Shown: positions 23,184 to 35,085 of the stretch, in pieces | Numbering within the stretch: the stretch's first letter is position 1 | Layout: each line of letters starts with the position of its first letter | Origin: Ganoderma boninense | Lineage: Eukaryota; Basidiomycota; Agaricomycetes; Polyporales; Polyporaceae | Reading direction: 5' to 3' | DNA length: 64,000 bases | NCBI GenBank assembly: GCA_002900995.3 | Contig: CM035305.1 | Coordinates: 3,394,467-3,458,466, forward strand | Notes under the pieces: generated by a model | The model's database searches: none | What the model was told of the DNA's origin: nothing | The model's input: the letters and a program-made list of their open reading frames with translations, nothing else | Made by a program: the position numbers and the translations under genes

Positions 23184-25530
23184 GGGTCTGTGTCTTGACC
23201 GAGAGGAATGGTGGACAGCGTTTGAGGCGGAGTGGATGAGTAGCGAGGACGAGGGGGCTTGGAGAGGGCCACGGAGATAGTCACACGAGCTGGGACGAGG
23301 GCAAGTGCAGTGGCTGCTGTGGCCCGACTGTGGCCACTCTCAGCCACCCACTCCCCCTCCGTGGGAACATTTGCCGATACTAGTCTCAATTAGTCCTCCC
23401 CGAGCCTCATAAGTATGTAAGGCCACTCTTATCTGCTCGCCCAAAACGGCACTTACTTATCGCGCGAACCTAATGCTGTGATGATGCTCGCTTGTGACTT
23501 GGGTCCGTCACGGTTCACAGGCAGTTCACGTCTTCGGGTTCAAGGATTTGTCCTCCGCATGCGTTCCGCTACCAGCACCCACCAGGTTTCAGCAATGGCC
23601 GGGCTTTCCTTCCTTCTCACATGGACACACAGGGCACACGGTCTGTCGGGGAACGGCGTCCTTGAGCCTCTATGCAGTCGCGTGGTGCGTCATAGTAGGC
23701 TTCTAAACCCTGCGGATTTCGCATAATGCATTACGAATAGCACGCCCTCAGAACAGAACTTTCTGCTCCCAGGTGCCAAACCGGGTCCCTTTCCCGCAAC
23801 GAGCGTTGTGCGGACCCTGGACTCTCCTCCTCCATGGCGTGAGCATCATCTCAATCGCCCCTTCTCTCCGCCGGCCCTCTCCCGTCCGTTCTCGAAGTTC
23901 TCCGCACTTATACTTATCGGTTCCTGCGCATTCATTTTGCGACAGAATAGATTGAGGGTCACGCCATGCTTTAGCTCACCTTTCCTCTTAGCACTTGCTC
24001 CTGTCTTCCCGGCCGATTCTCTCAAAGGCTCGTCTCTGCTCTCCCCACGGAGATGCGACGCTTTAGCACATCATTCGGCTCTCTCTCGCCTTCTGCACAC
24101 ATGTCAGCTGCACGCCCCTCAGTGTGTTGACACCCGGTGTCTCTCCAACGTCCGACCTTCCTACACGTCCCCATGTCGTAAGCATCTCCTGTCTGCATCC
24201 AAAAAGGTCAGTCCCGAACAGTCAGCCAATTCAATCCTCCTTCGCCAAACAAACATGGTTCATCCAGCCCAGACCCCTCATGCCCGGCCTCTTCAAACGG
24301 TTATCGAACATCCACATGGTCGAGTCGGTTATGGATTCTCGCTTTGCCGTTGACGACCATTATCCACCTCGTCTCCCCGATGGACGGAGGCCGTGCCTAG
24401 ACGATATCGTCATTGCTATTGCACCGTTTCGAGCTCAAACCTGTCCATCACCTGGACGTCTCTGCTCTTCACAAGGCATGGCCCCGGGGCGAGGACGTAC
24501 AAGCCGCCAAGACGCCGTTGGGTTTTGTACGCCCTTGCTCCTCACGCTCACGACGCCCGTTGCGACTCGCATGAGTCTTCCCAAATTAAAGCCCCCGAAC
24601 GGGGGTGGCGACGAGCACGATCGAATCTTGTACACCCTCCGGAACCACGCTCCCTGTCTCCGCAATGTTCAGAGCCTGTGATGATGCTCAGGACGTATGC
24701 GGTGCCCTGCCTGTCTGACCTCTGCTGGAACTCTATCTCAATGCCAATCTCGCGAAGGCCCTGGCCCCAATCAATTCACCGCCGCCCCTTTTGGCCCGCC
24801 ACGCACGACCCAGGCCCCCCTGCGCGCACGGCCTCCTCTCCTCGTCCGATGCACAGGGCCCACCTTCGTGATGCATGTGTCCCCTGAGGCGCGCCACGAG
24901 GCATCACTGTCGCTGTCGCGGAAGCCTACGCGACGATTATGCCTAAAGCTTCGCAGGCGATAGTTGGACAGTAGCCTCATGGGGTTTATGCGACGTCCCA
25001 AAACTTCCGCGCACGGCTTCGAATTCGTCTGCAGTCTCGCCCCGCTGTTCCGGGCCCCCCTCTACGCTCACGATCAAGAAGGCCCAAATTCTTGCGCCCT
25101 GCATTACCACGGATCGGCTCGCAGGCGTCGATAGCGATCTCCGAATCTTTTTCCTTCTCCCAGGCTGTAGCTAAGCTCTAAGCTCTGTCTTCTCCGATCT
25201 ACCCCGCAGTCGTTACGACACACTCTGTGGGACGAGGGTCGCCACACACGTTCCGTACTTGGGTGCCTCTCGCACGCAAGTTCTACGCTGCAGGGATCTG
25301 GAAGCGTCCGCCAACGTGCAGGAGAATGGCAATAAGGATACCGAGAAGATGCAGAAGTCCAAGCATTGAACGCGACCACGAGGCGGACTAACCCATTCCG
25401 ACTCCCCAGCTGTTCACGCTCCTTCCAACGCCACGACCGGCGGCAGCCCCTCAGGCGCACGGGGCGACTTCTCCCCATCTGCCAGCGCCGCGGTTTCGTC
25501 GCTGGAGATCTTACGTGTAAACAGCGAGAT
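23184..25530. other. 2.3 kb gap, choline kinase promoter side, no gene recognised
   Basis: The region lies upstream of the choline kinase start and downstream of the MFS stop, both on the minus strand. The plus strand from about 23.8 to 24.2 kb is C/T-rich. An open frame at 24124-24681 (185 codons, plus) shows no known motif and is listed as a finding only. No RNA gene or repeat was seen. Confidence 0.4.
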
Positions 25531-28157
25531 CTAGCCCATGCAGCGGCGAGCCCAATTAGCTTTTGCGATGCATGCAGAGCGTGACGCGCGGAGAAAGGGA
25601 CCGACCAGCAGAGCCGCGCCAAGGCATGGACAGCAGACAGCCCAGATGGCCTGTACGCAGAAAGAGGGCAATTCAGTCCGGCGGGATCTCACGGAAGGCC
25701 GGAACCCGCACCTTGATTGCGAGCGTCAGCGCACGCAGGATGGCTGGCCAGTCGCTCCGGGATTGGAGGACGTCAAGTGATTCGAGAGCGGAGGACGCGC
25801 TGACGCCCGCGGGCAGCGTCTCGGACAGCTGGCCGCGGAAGACGGCTCCAGCGACGGCCTGGCGAAGTCTTGGGGTGAGCGAGCAGCGGCGGCGGCAGAC
25901 GTTCCGCGGAGGAGGGAAGCACAGAAAACTTACCAGACCGACCGTCGCGCCAGTGAACCGGACGAGGAAGAACGCACTCGTCCCTGCTGCGACGTCTTGA
26001 CGCCGCAACGCACGCGTAAAGACCTGGTACGGCGCGTGGAAGAGCATGCCCAAACCCACGCCGGCAATCAGTGGGAACCCGACCTGGGTGCTCCTTGGGC
26101 TGGCGTCAGACATTAACATCATGAGGCCTTGCCCTTAGTTAGCACCCGCCGCGCTGGTGGTGAAGACAATGGAGCATCCGTACCGAATCCGACCGAGGAC
26201 ACGGCGAGGCCTGAGCAGATGATATACTTTTGACAGGAGGTGTCAAGGCTGCGCCGCTGATAGTATCCAATGAGCCAGGCCGCTGAGCCGACGCTGGCGT
26301 CAGTGTTGATGTAAAGTGTTGCAGGGCCGAACTCGACTCACTGGGCATCGAGGCGAGCGAGGATCCAAGCGAGTATGGCAGCATCGTCATCCCCGCCTCG
26401 AGGGGAGACATACCGTTTACAGCCTGCGCGCCGATCAGCGGCCAGACGACTTAGAACAAGAGGAACGCTCTCACCTGGAAGTACAGCGCCAGATAGAATG
26501 TCCCAGCATTGAATGCCAGGTTGTGGAGGAAGGTTACCACAAGGGTAATCACTGTAACTCAATGTGAGGGAATGCTTCCCGAGAAGAACTTAGAATCGCG
26601 TGCGTACTGATCGTGCGATCTTTGAAAGCAATCGGGGGAAAAAGCGCATCGCGTTTCGTCCGGACTTCATACACGCCGCCCAGAAGCAGAACGACGATAC
26701 CAGTAATGATCAATACCAGCGTCGAAGCAGAGGCCCCTGACGTTCTAAAGTCAATAGGATCGCGTCACGGGAGCGGGAAATAAGACTTACAACCCATCTG
26801 GGTAGCGAAATTGAACCCGATCACAATGCCGCAACTTCCTCCCATGAACAGGAGCCTGTCCGGGAGGCCCGGTCAGCTGCATTAGCTCCAATGTGTAACA
26901 CTCGTCACCTACAGTCCAATAAAGTCGAACGTTCGTCCGAAATGACTCCACGAGACCTGGCGAGCATCGCCGACATAGGTATGGCGCAAAGATAGCCACA
27001 GGACCACGAAGGCGAAGGCGCAAATAGGCAGGTTAATGTAAACTGTGCGATGGACGTGAAATCAGCGGATGTTGCAGTGCACATGACTTGGCTTGACCAA
27101 AACGTACATGCCCATCTCCAGTTAAGTGAGCCGCTTGTTTCTGCACGAAATTGAGTAAGTCTTGCGTTGCGATAGACAACACCCAGGTGTCCTGCTTTCA
27201 CTCACCGCTGAAGACTCCGCCCAGGAGCGGTCCCGCGACGGCCGAGCAGGCCCAAGTGAGGCTCAGCGCCTGGGACCATTTGGCCTGATTGCGGACGTCG
27301 ACGATCTCTGACGTAATGGTCCAGACCAAAGAGACGATACCGCCGCCTCCGACACCAGCGATGGCCCGTGCAAGTATTAACCACGTAATTGTCTTCGGCA
27401 GTCCATAAGAGAGATCGGTGGACGAGTCAACGAAAGCCTAGGACAGGACACATAGGCGTACCTGTGCGGCACCACAGAGCGCAGAGCCTGCGGCAAAAAT
27501 AAAAATACTAGCGTACAAGACCGTCTAAAAGCCGTCGCATCAGAACGGCGTACTCGTGTTGGTCTATGGAGAAGCACCGACCGTCCGACCTATGAGATCC
27601 GAGAGTTTCCCATAGAGAGGTTGGAAGGCGGTCTGGGTCAGCATGTACGTCACACAGACCCAAGTGTATTCCGCCTGATTGGCGTTGAACTCGTTCGTAA
27701 TGGTGGGTAGGGTGGTGGAGACGATGGTCTGTCGGGCCGGGTCAGCCGACGGGCACCAGGTCTGGACGTGGATGCAGATCTCACCGCGTCTGTCGTCGCA
27801 AGAAATAGAGTTAGGGCAGCGCTGCGAGCGTCCCGGTCAGCGAACTCCGGCCCACGGTATGCGCTCAGGGACTAATACTACTCACCCCGCATGCGTTACC
27901 GCCAGCCGAGCTGTCGACGGCCGCGAGCCTTTGCGAGCGTCATACGCCACGAGCGTATCGCTTGACACTGTTTTGGGAGTCGGAGTCGGCGCGACGGTGG
28001 GGGAAGAACACTCGCTCGTTGCGCGTGACGAATCGAATGACGCGCGGGATGCGGAAGTCTGTGACGAGCACCCCGACACCGACGACGCCGAGTTGGACAT
28101 GGGCAGTACGCCGTCCTTTTCAGAGGGAGATGCAGAGCAGACGAGACTGTGCGTCAT
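25531..28157 (-). CDS. MFS transporter, DHA2-like drug:H+ antiporter type
   Basis: Multi-exon member of the major facilitator superfamily, predicted plasma or vacuolar membrane exporter of drugs, basic amino acids or siderophore-type compounds; the substrate cannot be named. The N-terminus (from ATG 28157) is a Ser/Thr-rich cytosolic tail. After an intron, TM1 reads ALTLFLATTDATIVSTTLPT, followed by TNEFNANQAEYTWVCVTYML and the motif-A loop PLYGKLSDLIGR. Motif C-like glycines appear in ARAIAGVGGGGIVSLVWTI and SLTWACSAVAGPLLGG. Near the 3' end, GFPLIAGVGLGMLFHAPYQV is a typical DHA2 segment, then GATVGL joins AVAGAVF across an intron. The apparent stop at 25673 lies inside an intron (GTGCGG...TACAG). 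Splicing adds the last membrane segment AIWAVCCPCLGAALLVGPFL and a short basic tail ending at 25531. Confidence 0.88.
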
Positions 28158-29556
28158 GTCTGAGAGCAGGAGAGGAGTGTGTCTGAGCAGTTTAGAGAGC
28201 TGCAGGATGTGTTCGGGGAGAGGCCATGGCCGTGCAGCATCTTTATACCAAGTGTAACCTCAACCTTGACGTGTCAACTATGTAATGTAGTCGCAGGGAG
28301 GGGTGAGTGATCGCCCGCACCACGCTGCAAAATTGGCGAGGAAATGGCATGCTCTGTGGGCCGAGATATCTCTGTGTGAACTTAGGCAAAAAGGATCGTA
28401 GTAATTGAGAACTCACTCAGGAATCTCGGAGGCGTTTTGAACCCTTTTTTTCGGAGATTCGAAAGGTCGCCAACAGCAGATCTGAGAAGCTGCCGTAGAC
28501 GCCATATTTGGGGATGCAGAGGCTGGTTGCCCGAGGCCACGGACCTGGGCTCCAGGAACGGGCGATGTTGGTGACGGATATGATGACCTGCGCGCACGTA
28601 TAGGCTTTGAGAAGACCGGAGAGTGGGCAGGGACGCTGGGACTACGCCGTCACAGGGGATTACGTAGATACATCTGGCGAATCTGAGACAGAGTCGGGAA
28701 AGAAAGTGCTGGCGCGGGAGCAGAGTGGTGGAGGGAAAATGAGAATTGAATGTGGTGGCAGCGGATGGGCCTCGGGCCTGGCGAGGGTTTGCCGCTGTGG
28801 GCGCGTCCGGTGCCGGGTAGGGCAGCCAAGGGGCAGCTGTGTCTTGTCCAATTCGCGCGTTATCGGCCTTTGGGAAACTTCAGGTCAGCGCAACTGGTCT
28901 CGTGTACTTCTCTTCCTGTCCCCACAGCACCTGGGTAAGCCGGCGGTCATATTGGCGATCGCTTCGACAGAGCGAACACAAGAAGCCACTGGCCACGATG
29001 CGCACACCCGGCCATCGAACCCAGTTCAATCAAGCTTGGAAATCAGAATGCGGCCCAGTGTCACAGTCGCAGGGCGCTTCCTCTCCTCGAGAATATTCGC
29101 GCGCGGCGAGTCGATTCGAGTCCTGTGCCCCCTCCATTTCCGGTCATTGAGCGACGCGCCGCAGCCCCTTCGGGCAACCTGCACTCCGGCCTACGGACAC
29201 GATGGCCAAATCCAAATTGCCGTGCAAGCATAGCCGACAACTCCTCGAGGCCCACACATGCCCCCCGTCCAACTTCGTTTCCTGATCAGTGGAATACGTA
29301 CTAACGATTAGTTCCAGAATGTAGCCTACGAAATACGAAAACAGACAGCTATCGGCGGACCCGCGAGCCGATCGTCGTAACCCTCGGAGTTGGTTTTCTG
29401 CCAACTTGGGGGTACCGTCACGCCGCCGTTGCCCTCTTTTTGCGGTCCTGGTCTCGTTTCCGCTGGTGGTTAGCGTCGCCCTCATTCGCGTCTGCAGACG
29501 GTTCTGGAATGTACGACCGCCGACGATGCGCATGACATTGGAAGTCCACATGAAAA
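28158..29556. other. 1.4 kb gap upstream of the MFS gene, no gene recognised
   Basis: It lies between the MFS start codon and the MDJ1 stop codon, both minus strand. It should contain the MFS promoter and the MDJ1 3' end. A plus-strand open frame at 28607-29233 has no recognisable motif and no plausible splice pattern. Confidence 0.4.
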
Positions 29557-31372
29557 TCAGAATCCGATGAGTTTCCTAAGCCCTTGCAACGTACGAGATG
29601 CCCAGCCTTCTGGGGGTGCAGACGGAGAAGATTCCGTACCATTTGCAGGGGCTGCTGCCTCCGTCGAGGCCCGGCCACCTGAGCTCTTCGGCGAGGTCGC
29701 TCCATCCGAGGACGTGGCCTGTGGCGGATCTTGACGTGCCTCTTGACGTGAAGAATTGGCCGTCACCCGACCGTCGACATCATCGGCATATTGTTGCAAT
29801 AACTCGCGTTGTCGCGGTGTGAGCGCTCTGTGAAAGAATGTCGTTGGCGCAAGCATACTGGGCTCGCGGAGGAGCCGACACACCTTGGTAATTGCACGTT
29901 GAACGTCACCAACATATCTCCTGTCCCCGAGGCGTACGCCGGAGATACACCGTGGCCTCTTAACACCATCTGTTCCCCGGGTTGCGTTCCAGGCGGAACA
30001 CGCACATCAACTTCCCCGTCAAGTGTCGGTACCCGAACCCTACCGCCAAGAAGAGCAGTGTGTACTGGGATCCGTGCATCATGATACAAATTTGCACCCT
30101 GGCGCTTGAAGATCTTCGAGGGAGCGACGTTAATACGGACGAGGAGATCGCCCGTACGACCTTTACCGCCCAACGGCGCGTCGCCCTGCCCAGGAACTTT
30201 GAGGGTCATACCATCCTCCACGCCTGCCGGGTGCCACCTAGAGTTAGACCTGAAACACGGTACACACGGTACCAATGATTACGAGGCCGCTCACCTGCAG
30301 GAATGTCGACCGGAACAGATTTCCTGACCTTCACTTGCCCGATGCCGGCGCAGGTGCCACATTGGCTGCCAGGAGGGATGACGGACCCGGTTCCATGGCA
30401 AGAGGTGCACGTAGTCTGCATATGGAATCCGCTGTCGATCACGTACGACCTGGTTCCCGACCCCCCACAACTGCCGCAAGTCGAGCGCGCTGCACCCTTC
30501 TTCAGTCCGGTTCCGGTACACGTATCGCATTGCACAATCGGGGTAATGTTGACCGTCCGCGAGGTACCTTTGCAGGCCTCCATGAAGGTGACATCAATGG
30601 TGGTCTCGACGTGGGCACCTCGGACCGGGCCTTGGGTGCTCATCCCAGGATTGAACGTGCCGAAGAGCTGTTCGAAAAGGTCTCCACCGCCTCCACCACG
30701 ACCGCCGCCGAACGCGCCGGGGAAGCCTTGGAAACCGAACCCAAAGGAAGAACCGCCGCCGAAGGAGCGTGCGTTCTCGAACGCGTTGGCGTCGAAACCT
30801 GGCTGCTGGGACGCGGCGCCGTACTTGTCATAATCGGCCCTCTTCTTCTCGTCCTTGAGGATCTAGAGAGGCCGGAGAGTCAACGCCCAGAATTTGTGGA
30901 GAGTGGAACGGTAGACGCACATCGTAAGCCTCCTGGATCTCCACAAACTTTGTCTGGGCATTCTTGTCTGGGTTCGTATCAGGGTGGTATTTGCGGGCAA
31001 GCTATCGAAATGGTCAGCGACGAAACAAGAACAAAAATCATTAATAGACATACCGCAAAATAAGTCTTCTTTACTTCTGCCGGTGTCGCGTCCTTCTTGA
31101 CACCTAGCACCTTGTAAGGGTCCTTAGGTGCGAGGCTCGGGGTCGACGCATGGAACTCTCTCTGCATCCATAAGCTTCGAAGCTAACGCGAGCGACAGAC
31201 AACGCACCGATGGGCCCGCTCTGACAAATGGCCGTGGCTTTGACTTTCCGTGGTATGTTGGATGGAGATTGAGACCAGTGACCAGAGAGCGCGAGTGGAC
31301 TACGGAGGGCGATCGGCGGGCAGCATTGCGAGAGTTAAGGGAAAGGAAGCGAGAGGACAGTCTAGGAGGCAT
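29557..31372 (-). CDS. mdj1: Mitochondrial DnaJ/Hsp40 co-chaperone MDJ1
   Basis: Matrix J-protein that stimulates mitochondrial Hsp70 (Ssc1) in folding imported proteins. Six exons (31208-31372, 31054-31161, 30921-31001, 30295-30862, 29884-30223, 29557-29827) give 510 residues. Residues 1-55 are an Arg/Ser-rich presequence starting MPPRLSSRF. The J domain begins KDPYKVLGVKKDATPAEVKK and keeps the HPD tripeptide in ARKYHPDTNPDKN. A Gly/Phe-rich linker (GGSSFGFGFQGFPGAFGGG) follows. Four zinc-binding CxxCxGxG repeats are all intact: CDTCTGTG, CGSCGGSG, CTSCHGTG, CGTCAGIG. The substrate-binding domain includes GRTGDLLVRINV and GTGDMLVTFNVQLPR. The tail is Ser/Ala-rich and ends LRKLIGF. ATG 31372 was preferred over the upstream in-frame Met at 31564 because the presequence begins there. 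The first intron (46 nt) was set by phase, joining GPS to REFHAS. Confidence 0.95.
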
Positions 31373-34284
31373 TATGCGGGGCAGTCTATAGAATACAAGA
31401 GGGTGAGGTAGAGGTGAAGAGTCTAGTTGTGCGGTCCTGAGCTGAGGGCCAGCGACGGCGACCAGCGGCGACCGTTCCCTCGCATCGGCATTCCGGAATT
31501 TTCGCACACGTGCCCGCCACGTGGCCTTCCCCTTGCAGCCACTGCGTCCATGCAATTGCGGCAAAGTTTGGTAATTGCAACCTGGCGTTCTCGGAGCTCG
31601 GCCCTTCTGAGGTCACCCTGCTGGTGCGCCCTTCAGCAAGCCGCGAACAAAAGAAAACTCGCGGCAGAAGCTCCGATCTGCGTTTTTGCTCATTATTTAC
31701 AAGGCTCAATATTTCCACTCAGATTAAACAGTACTGCGCGGCGGCCGGCAGGACTTCTCTCACAAAATGAAGTGCTGCAGGACGGTGTAGCGGCGGGAAA
31801 TTCTCGTCATTACTCCCAGCACATTGCAAGTTCTAATGAGCGAGTCTCCGCACTGGATTCTAACAACTATGTGTACCTGCGAGCTCCAAGTAAAGTCGGA
31901 GCTCGGAAGAGATGCCTGGGGAATAGATTTTAAACACTGTGGTTTCCTTGACCTAAGGCATGGTCTGACTAGGGTATTCCTCATGTTTAAGCTGGCCATC
32001 GGATTTCAATGACTTAGATTCCCCGGCAGACCCCACGTACAGGGACCGACTTATGCCTATTGATCATCCGATTGCTCTCGAGCAATTGCAAGTCGGCTCC
32101 AATACACGTCCTCGGCGGCCGGAGTAGCCAAGTCAATTGTGTATGATGATCTTCCCCTGTCGCAAAAGAAAAAGGCAAGAGGGTTGCCTTGTCTGACCCC
32201 TCGACAGACCGACGGAGTGGCTCCCAAGCGTCACTAAGAAGCGATACCGCTCTTGCACAGGTTTTACCAAGGAAAGGAACAGGCTGCCGCGAATATGGAC
32301 TGCTCAGTAAAGGTTGCAACTGCCCACGAGACACGTCTTCCGGGAGGGGACGGAAAGCGTGTGCTTTCATGGTTGCATTTGACCGCACGTTCAATACAAT
32401 GAGCACTAGCAGTTTCCCGTGCCATTGCCCCGGAAAGGGTGTTTTCGGCTGGTAGGATTAAGCATCTCAATTGGTATTTACAGCTTACTTGATATATACA
32501 ATAAAGTCTATCTAGAAGGTGGAAGGTCGAGACTTGGAATTTTGAAACTGCATAAACAACAGCGACATGCGTGCCATGTCGAGCCAACGTAGCTTCAGTG
32601 ACCACCGCTTGACTAAAACCCCATGCGCACATCGGCCGGGCTGTCGCCCGCCCTCAATGCGCCGTGCCCTTCTGGAGTGTGCATGAGCAGCCTGGCACTC
32701 ATCAAGGTGGCAGTAGAAAATTGTTTAGAGAACTCACCTCTTGAAGTCCCCGGTCGCTCCGACTTGGAATGGCTGGCGAAGTTCATGAGGAGCTGTGCCT
32801 CAAAAATGTGAACGTACCAAGCATGAACATTGCCCTCTCTGGGCTCGAACATATGCGAAACCTGGTACTCAGTCATTGGCTCACCTTCTTCCACTCCGCA
32901 AGTGTCTGACCAACCTTCATCCCAGTATCAGTACATCCTCCGGTATGGCTGTCCCTTTGACCACTACAGTATATGCGTAAGAATCAAGCACATAAATAAC
33001 ATGATATATGTAACAGGTAGCTCACCGTTCATTGAAGTTGCATGCAATATATACCATAGTGCAGGCGGGGTATTGTGCAGCAGGGAACGCTCACTGGCTA
33101 GGGACGTTGCTCGTCACATCTCATGGCTGTATAAACCACCAACCTCGCAATAACAGGTTTCTGTCTGTATAATGGTGATGTATGGCATCACGCCGTGTTG
33201 TAAGTCAGAGTCAGACATGAGACGTGACACTCGGACATACCCTCTGGACCCTAGACTCCAGCCAGCCCTGATTCTGCCTGCAGGGTTACTGTCAATCTGT
33301 AATCCTTCTAAGAAGCATTGAAACCCCCTTTTTGAAGACTATGGCTAGTGTCTTTCCGCTGAAATGGGTCCGAGTCAACGTGGCACTCCTGCAGTTCATC
33401 CGAGGCGTGAACGTACCGTCAAAGTGCATAGCAAAGATAGAGCTTGAGGACGCTGAGAGAGAAGTGTATGGAGAAAAAGCCAGTAGACAAAAAGAAGGCA
33501 GCAGAGGGGCAGTCGCAGCTGCGGCCAGTCGTGGCCAGAGTAGAGAGTAGAGGCTTGACCGCGTCCACGACGCCCGTCGCCTGGTCTCGTCGGCGTCAAA
33601 AGCACTGCATAAGCGCTTCAGCCGCAATCGGTGGGCCAACGCCTCGTCCTACGCTCGAGTCTTAGAATGGAGGATTTGGATGAAACGCATCATATACATA
33701 GAATGCATCTCTTAGGCAGTATCTTGAATCAGAATCGCTCCCTGAGTTTCCCTCGTCTGCGTCGGCGGGGTCTCCGATACATGGAGCTGCCTAAAATAGT
33801 AATTGAAAGGGCGCTTGTTTTCATGCTTTACTATAGAAGATACGTAACTCTACCCGATCACAGGAACACGGCCGCAAGAAGGACTTGAGTGTGTGTAGAT
33901 CCAACGCTAGAAGATAGGTAACTCACCATCTGGTCGAGAGTATTAGCATCAGCGTACAGACGAGCGGGAGAGGTATAAGGATATGAGCCATCCTCGGCTC
34001 CCGATAGCAGAAGGGGGCAGTGGCATGTCGTCGCCCAGGCTCTTCTGACGCTCAGAGAAGCTGGCCACTGAAGGTAGGTTGTGCGCATGGAGATGGTAAC
34101 AGCAAACTTACCGGACATTCAATCTCTTCTAGCGGCAGGCTCTGTGTGACAGCTTACCACCGGCACCGACTTACGGGGAGCCTTGGAACTATACATGACC
34201 AAATCCTGCCTTCATGTCAGCAACAAAGGCGAACAGTAGATTCTGATTAGAGGTATGCCAGATACCGAATCGTGGTCGTGGTTT
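31373..34284. other. 2.9 kb gap, no gene supported
   Basis: It lies between the MDJ1 start and the SET-gene stop, both minus strand. Many splice-like signals occur on the minus strand between 32.5 and 34.2 kb, and a minus open frame covers 32613-32894, but no chain of exons gave a consistent long protein or a known motif. Possibly a degraded or very fast-evolving multi-exon gene, or non-coding RNA. Confidence 0.35.
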
Positions 34285-34890
34285 TCATTCGAAACGTTCT
34301 GGTTCTTCGCGATAATCCAGCCCTTCATCCGCTGTGCTGTTTCGAGTCCGCCACCAGGACTTTCCGTACGACACGAGGAGTTCGTCCCCCTTCTTGATGG
34401 TTTCGCTCCCGCTCCATACGCTCATCCGCAGCTCGCCGCGCTCAGTCCGCCGTTCCTGGAAGAAGGCGTTCGGTTTCGATCTCACGCCACGGAAATCGTT
34501 TATGAATCTGGCCTCGTTGCCAGCATTCTGTGCGTCCACGCCGACACTGATATGGTCGCCAGTGCGGTAAAGCGACAAATCATAGTCTGAGTCCGGCCGG
34601 TCGTCGCAGTGGACCTCGCCGACGTAGTCAAGGATCAGGGTGCGTGGGGGTATCTTTTTGGCCGCAAAAAGCCCACATTGTCCGTGTGCGGGGTGTGATG
34701 GGTCAGAAATGGGCTGGATCGCGACTGGTGGCCTGTGATGTGCATGTGGTGGTTTGGCACGTTCCGTGTGGCTGGGGCTTAGAATCGCACGGACCTCGTT
34801 GGAGACAGAGGAGTGGTATCGGGGCTCCAGGAGATAGGTGAGATGGGACGGCCAGCGGGGAGGCCGCCTGGAGTCATGGCTTGGATGCAT
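34285..34890 (-). CDS. Small SET-domain protein
   Basis: Single-exon SET-domain protein of about 201 residues, predicted lysine methyltransferase of unknown target. The SET core is complete in order: HPAHGQCGLFAAKKIPPRTL (SET-N), ILDYVGEV, SDYDLSL, then ISVGVDAQNAGNEARFINDF, where the NEARFINDF segment corresponds to the NHxxxPN-type motif with a diverged His, and finally GDELLVSYGKSWW. Pre-SET and post-SET cysteines are absent. The frame stays open back to 35085, directly abutting the CK2 alpha start. The start at 34890 (MHPSHDSRRPPRWP) is preferred because it leaves 195 bp for a divergent promoter and the following RRPPRWPSHLTYLLEP looks like the conserved beginning. Replacement of the usual Asn-His pair could mean altered or lost catalysis. 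Confidence 0.82.
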   Translation of the reverse strand: MHPSHDSRRPPRWPSHLTYLLEPRYHSSVSNEVRAILSPSHTERAKPPHAHHRPPVAIQPISDPSHPAHGQCGLFAAKKIPPRTLILDYVGEVHCDDRPDSDYDLSLYRTGDHISVGVDAQNAGNEARFINDFRGVRSKPNAFFQERRTERGELRMSVWSGSETIKKGDELLVSYGKSWWRTRNSTADEGLDYREEPERFE

Positions 34891-35085
34891 GGGGTTGGAG
34901 TAGGGACAGTGGACGGGATGCTGTGCTGAGCTCGGGCGGACGGGGGTGGCAGCAAGCGCCGTACTCGTAGGCCAGACATGCGCAGGACGCGAGGACTGAT
35001 TGCATTCATCCACTCGCACCGCGCGACGCTGCTGCTTGTTCATCTCCTCTATACCTGTGTACCACTCTCGCACACCCCGCCACAC
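34891..35085. promoter_or_regulatory. Short divergent promoter between SET gene and CK2 alpha
   Basis: If the SET protein starts at 34890, only 195 bp separate the two start codons. The segment has a C/T-rich plus strand just before the CK2 ATG. Its promoter role is inferred from orientation. Confidence 0.4.

Noticed and set aside
29589..29592. Premature end of MDJ1
   Set aside because: The frame continues to 29557 with a normal tail; no break was found.
30275..31063. Plus-strand open frame of 262 codons
   Set aside because: Antisense to MDJ1; the minus strand has the J domain and four zinc repeats.
34891..35085. N-terminal extension of the SET protein up to 35085
   Set aside because: It would leave no space for any promoter next to the CK2 alpha start codon, and the extra residues are low complexity and not SET-like.
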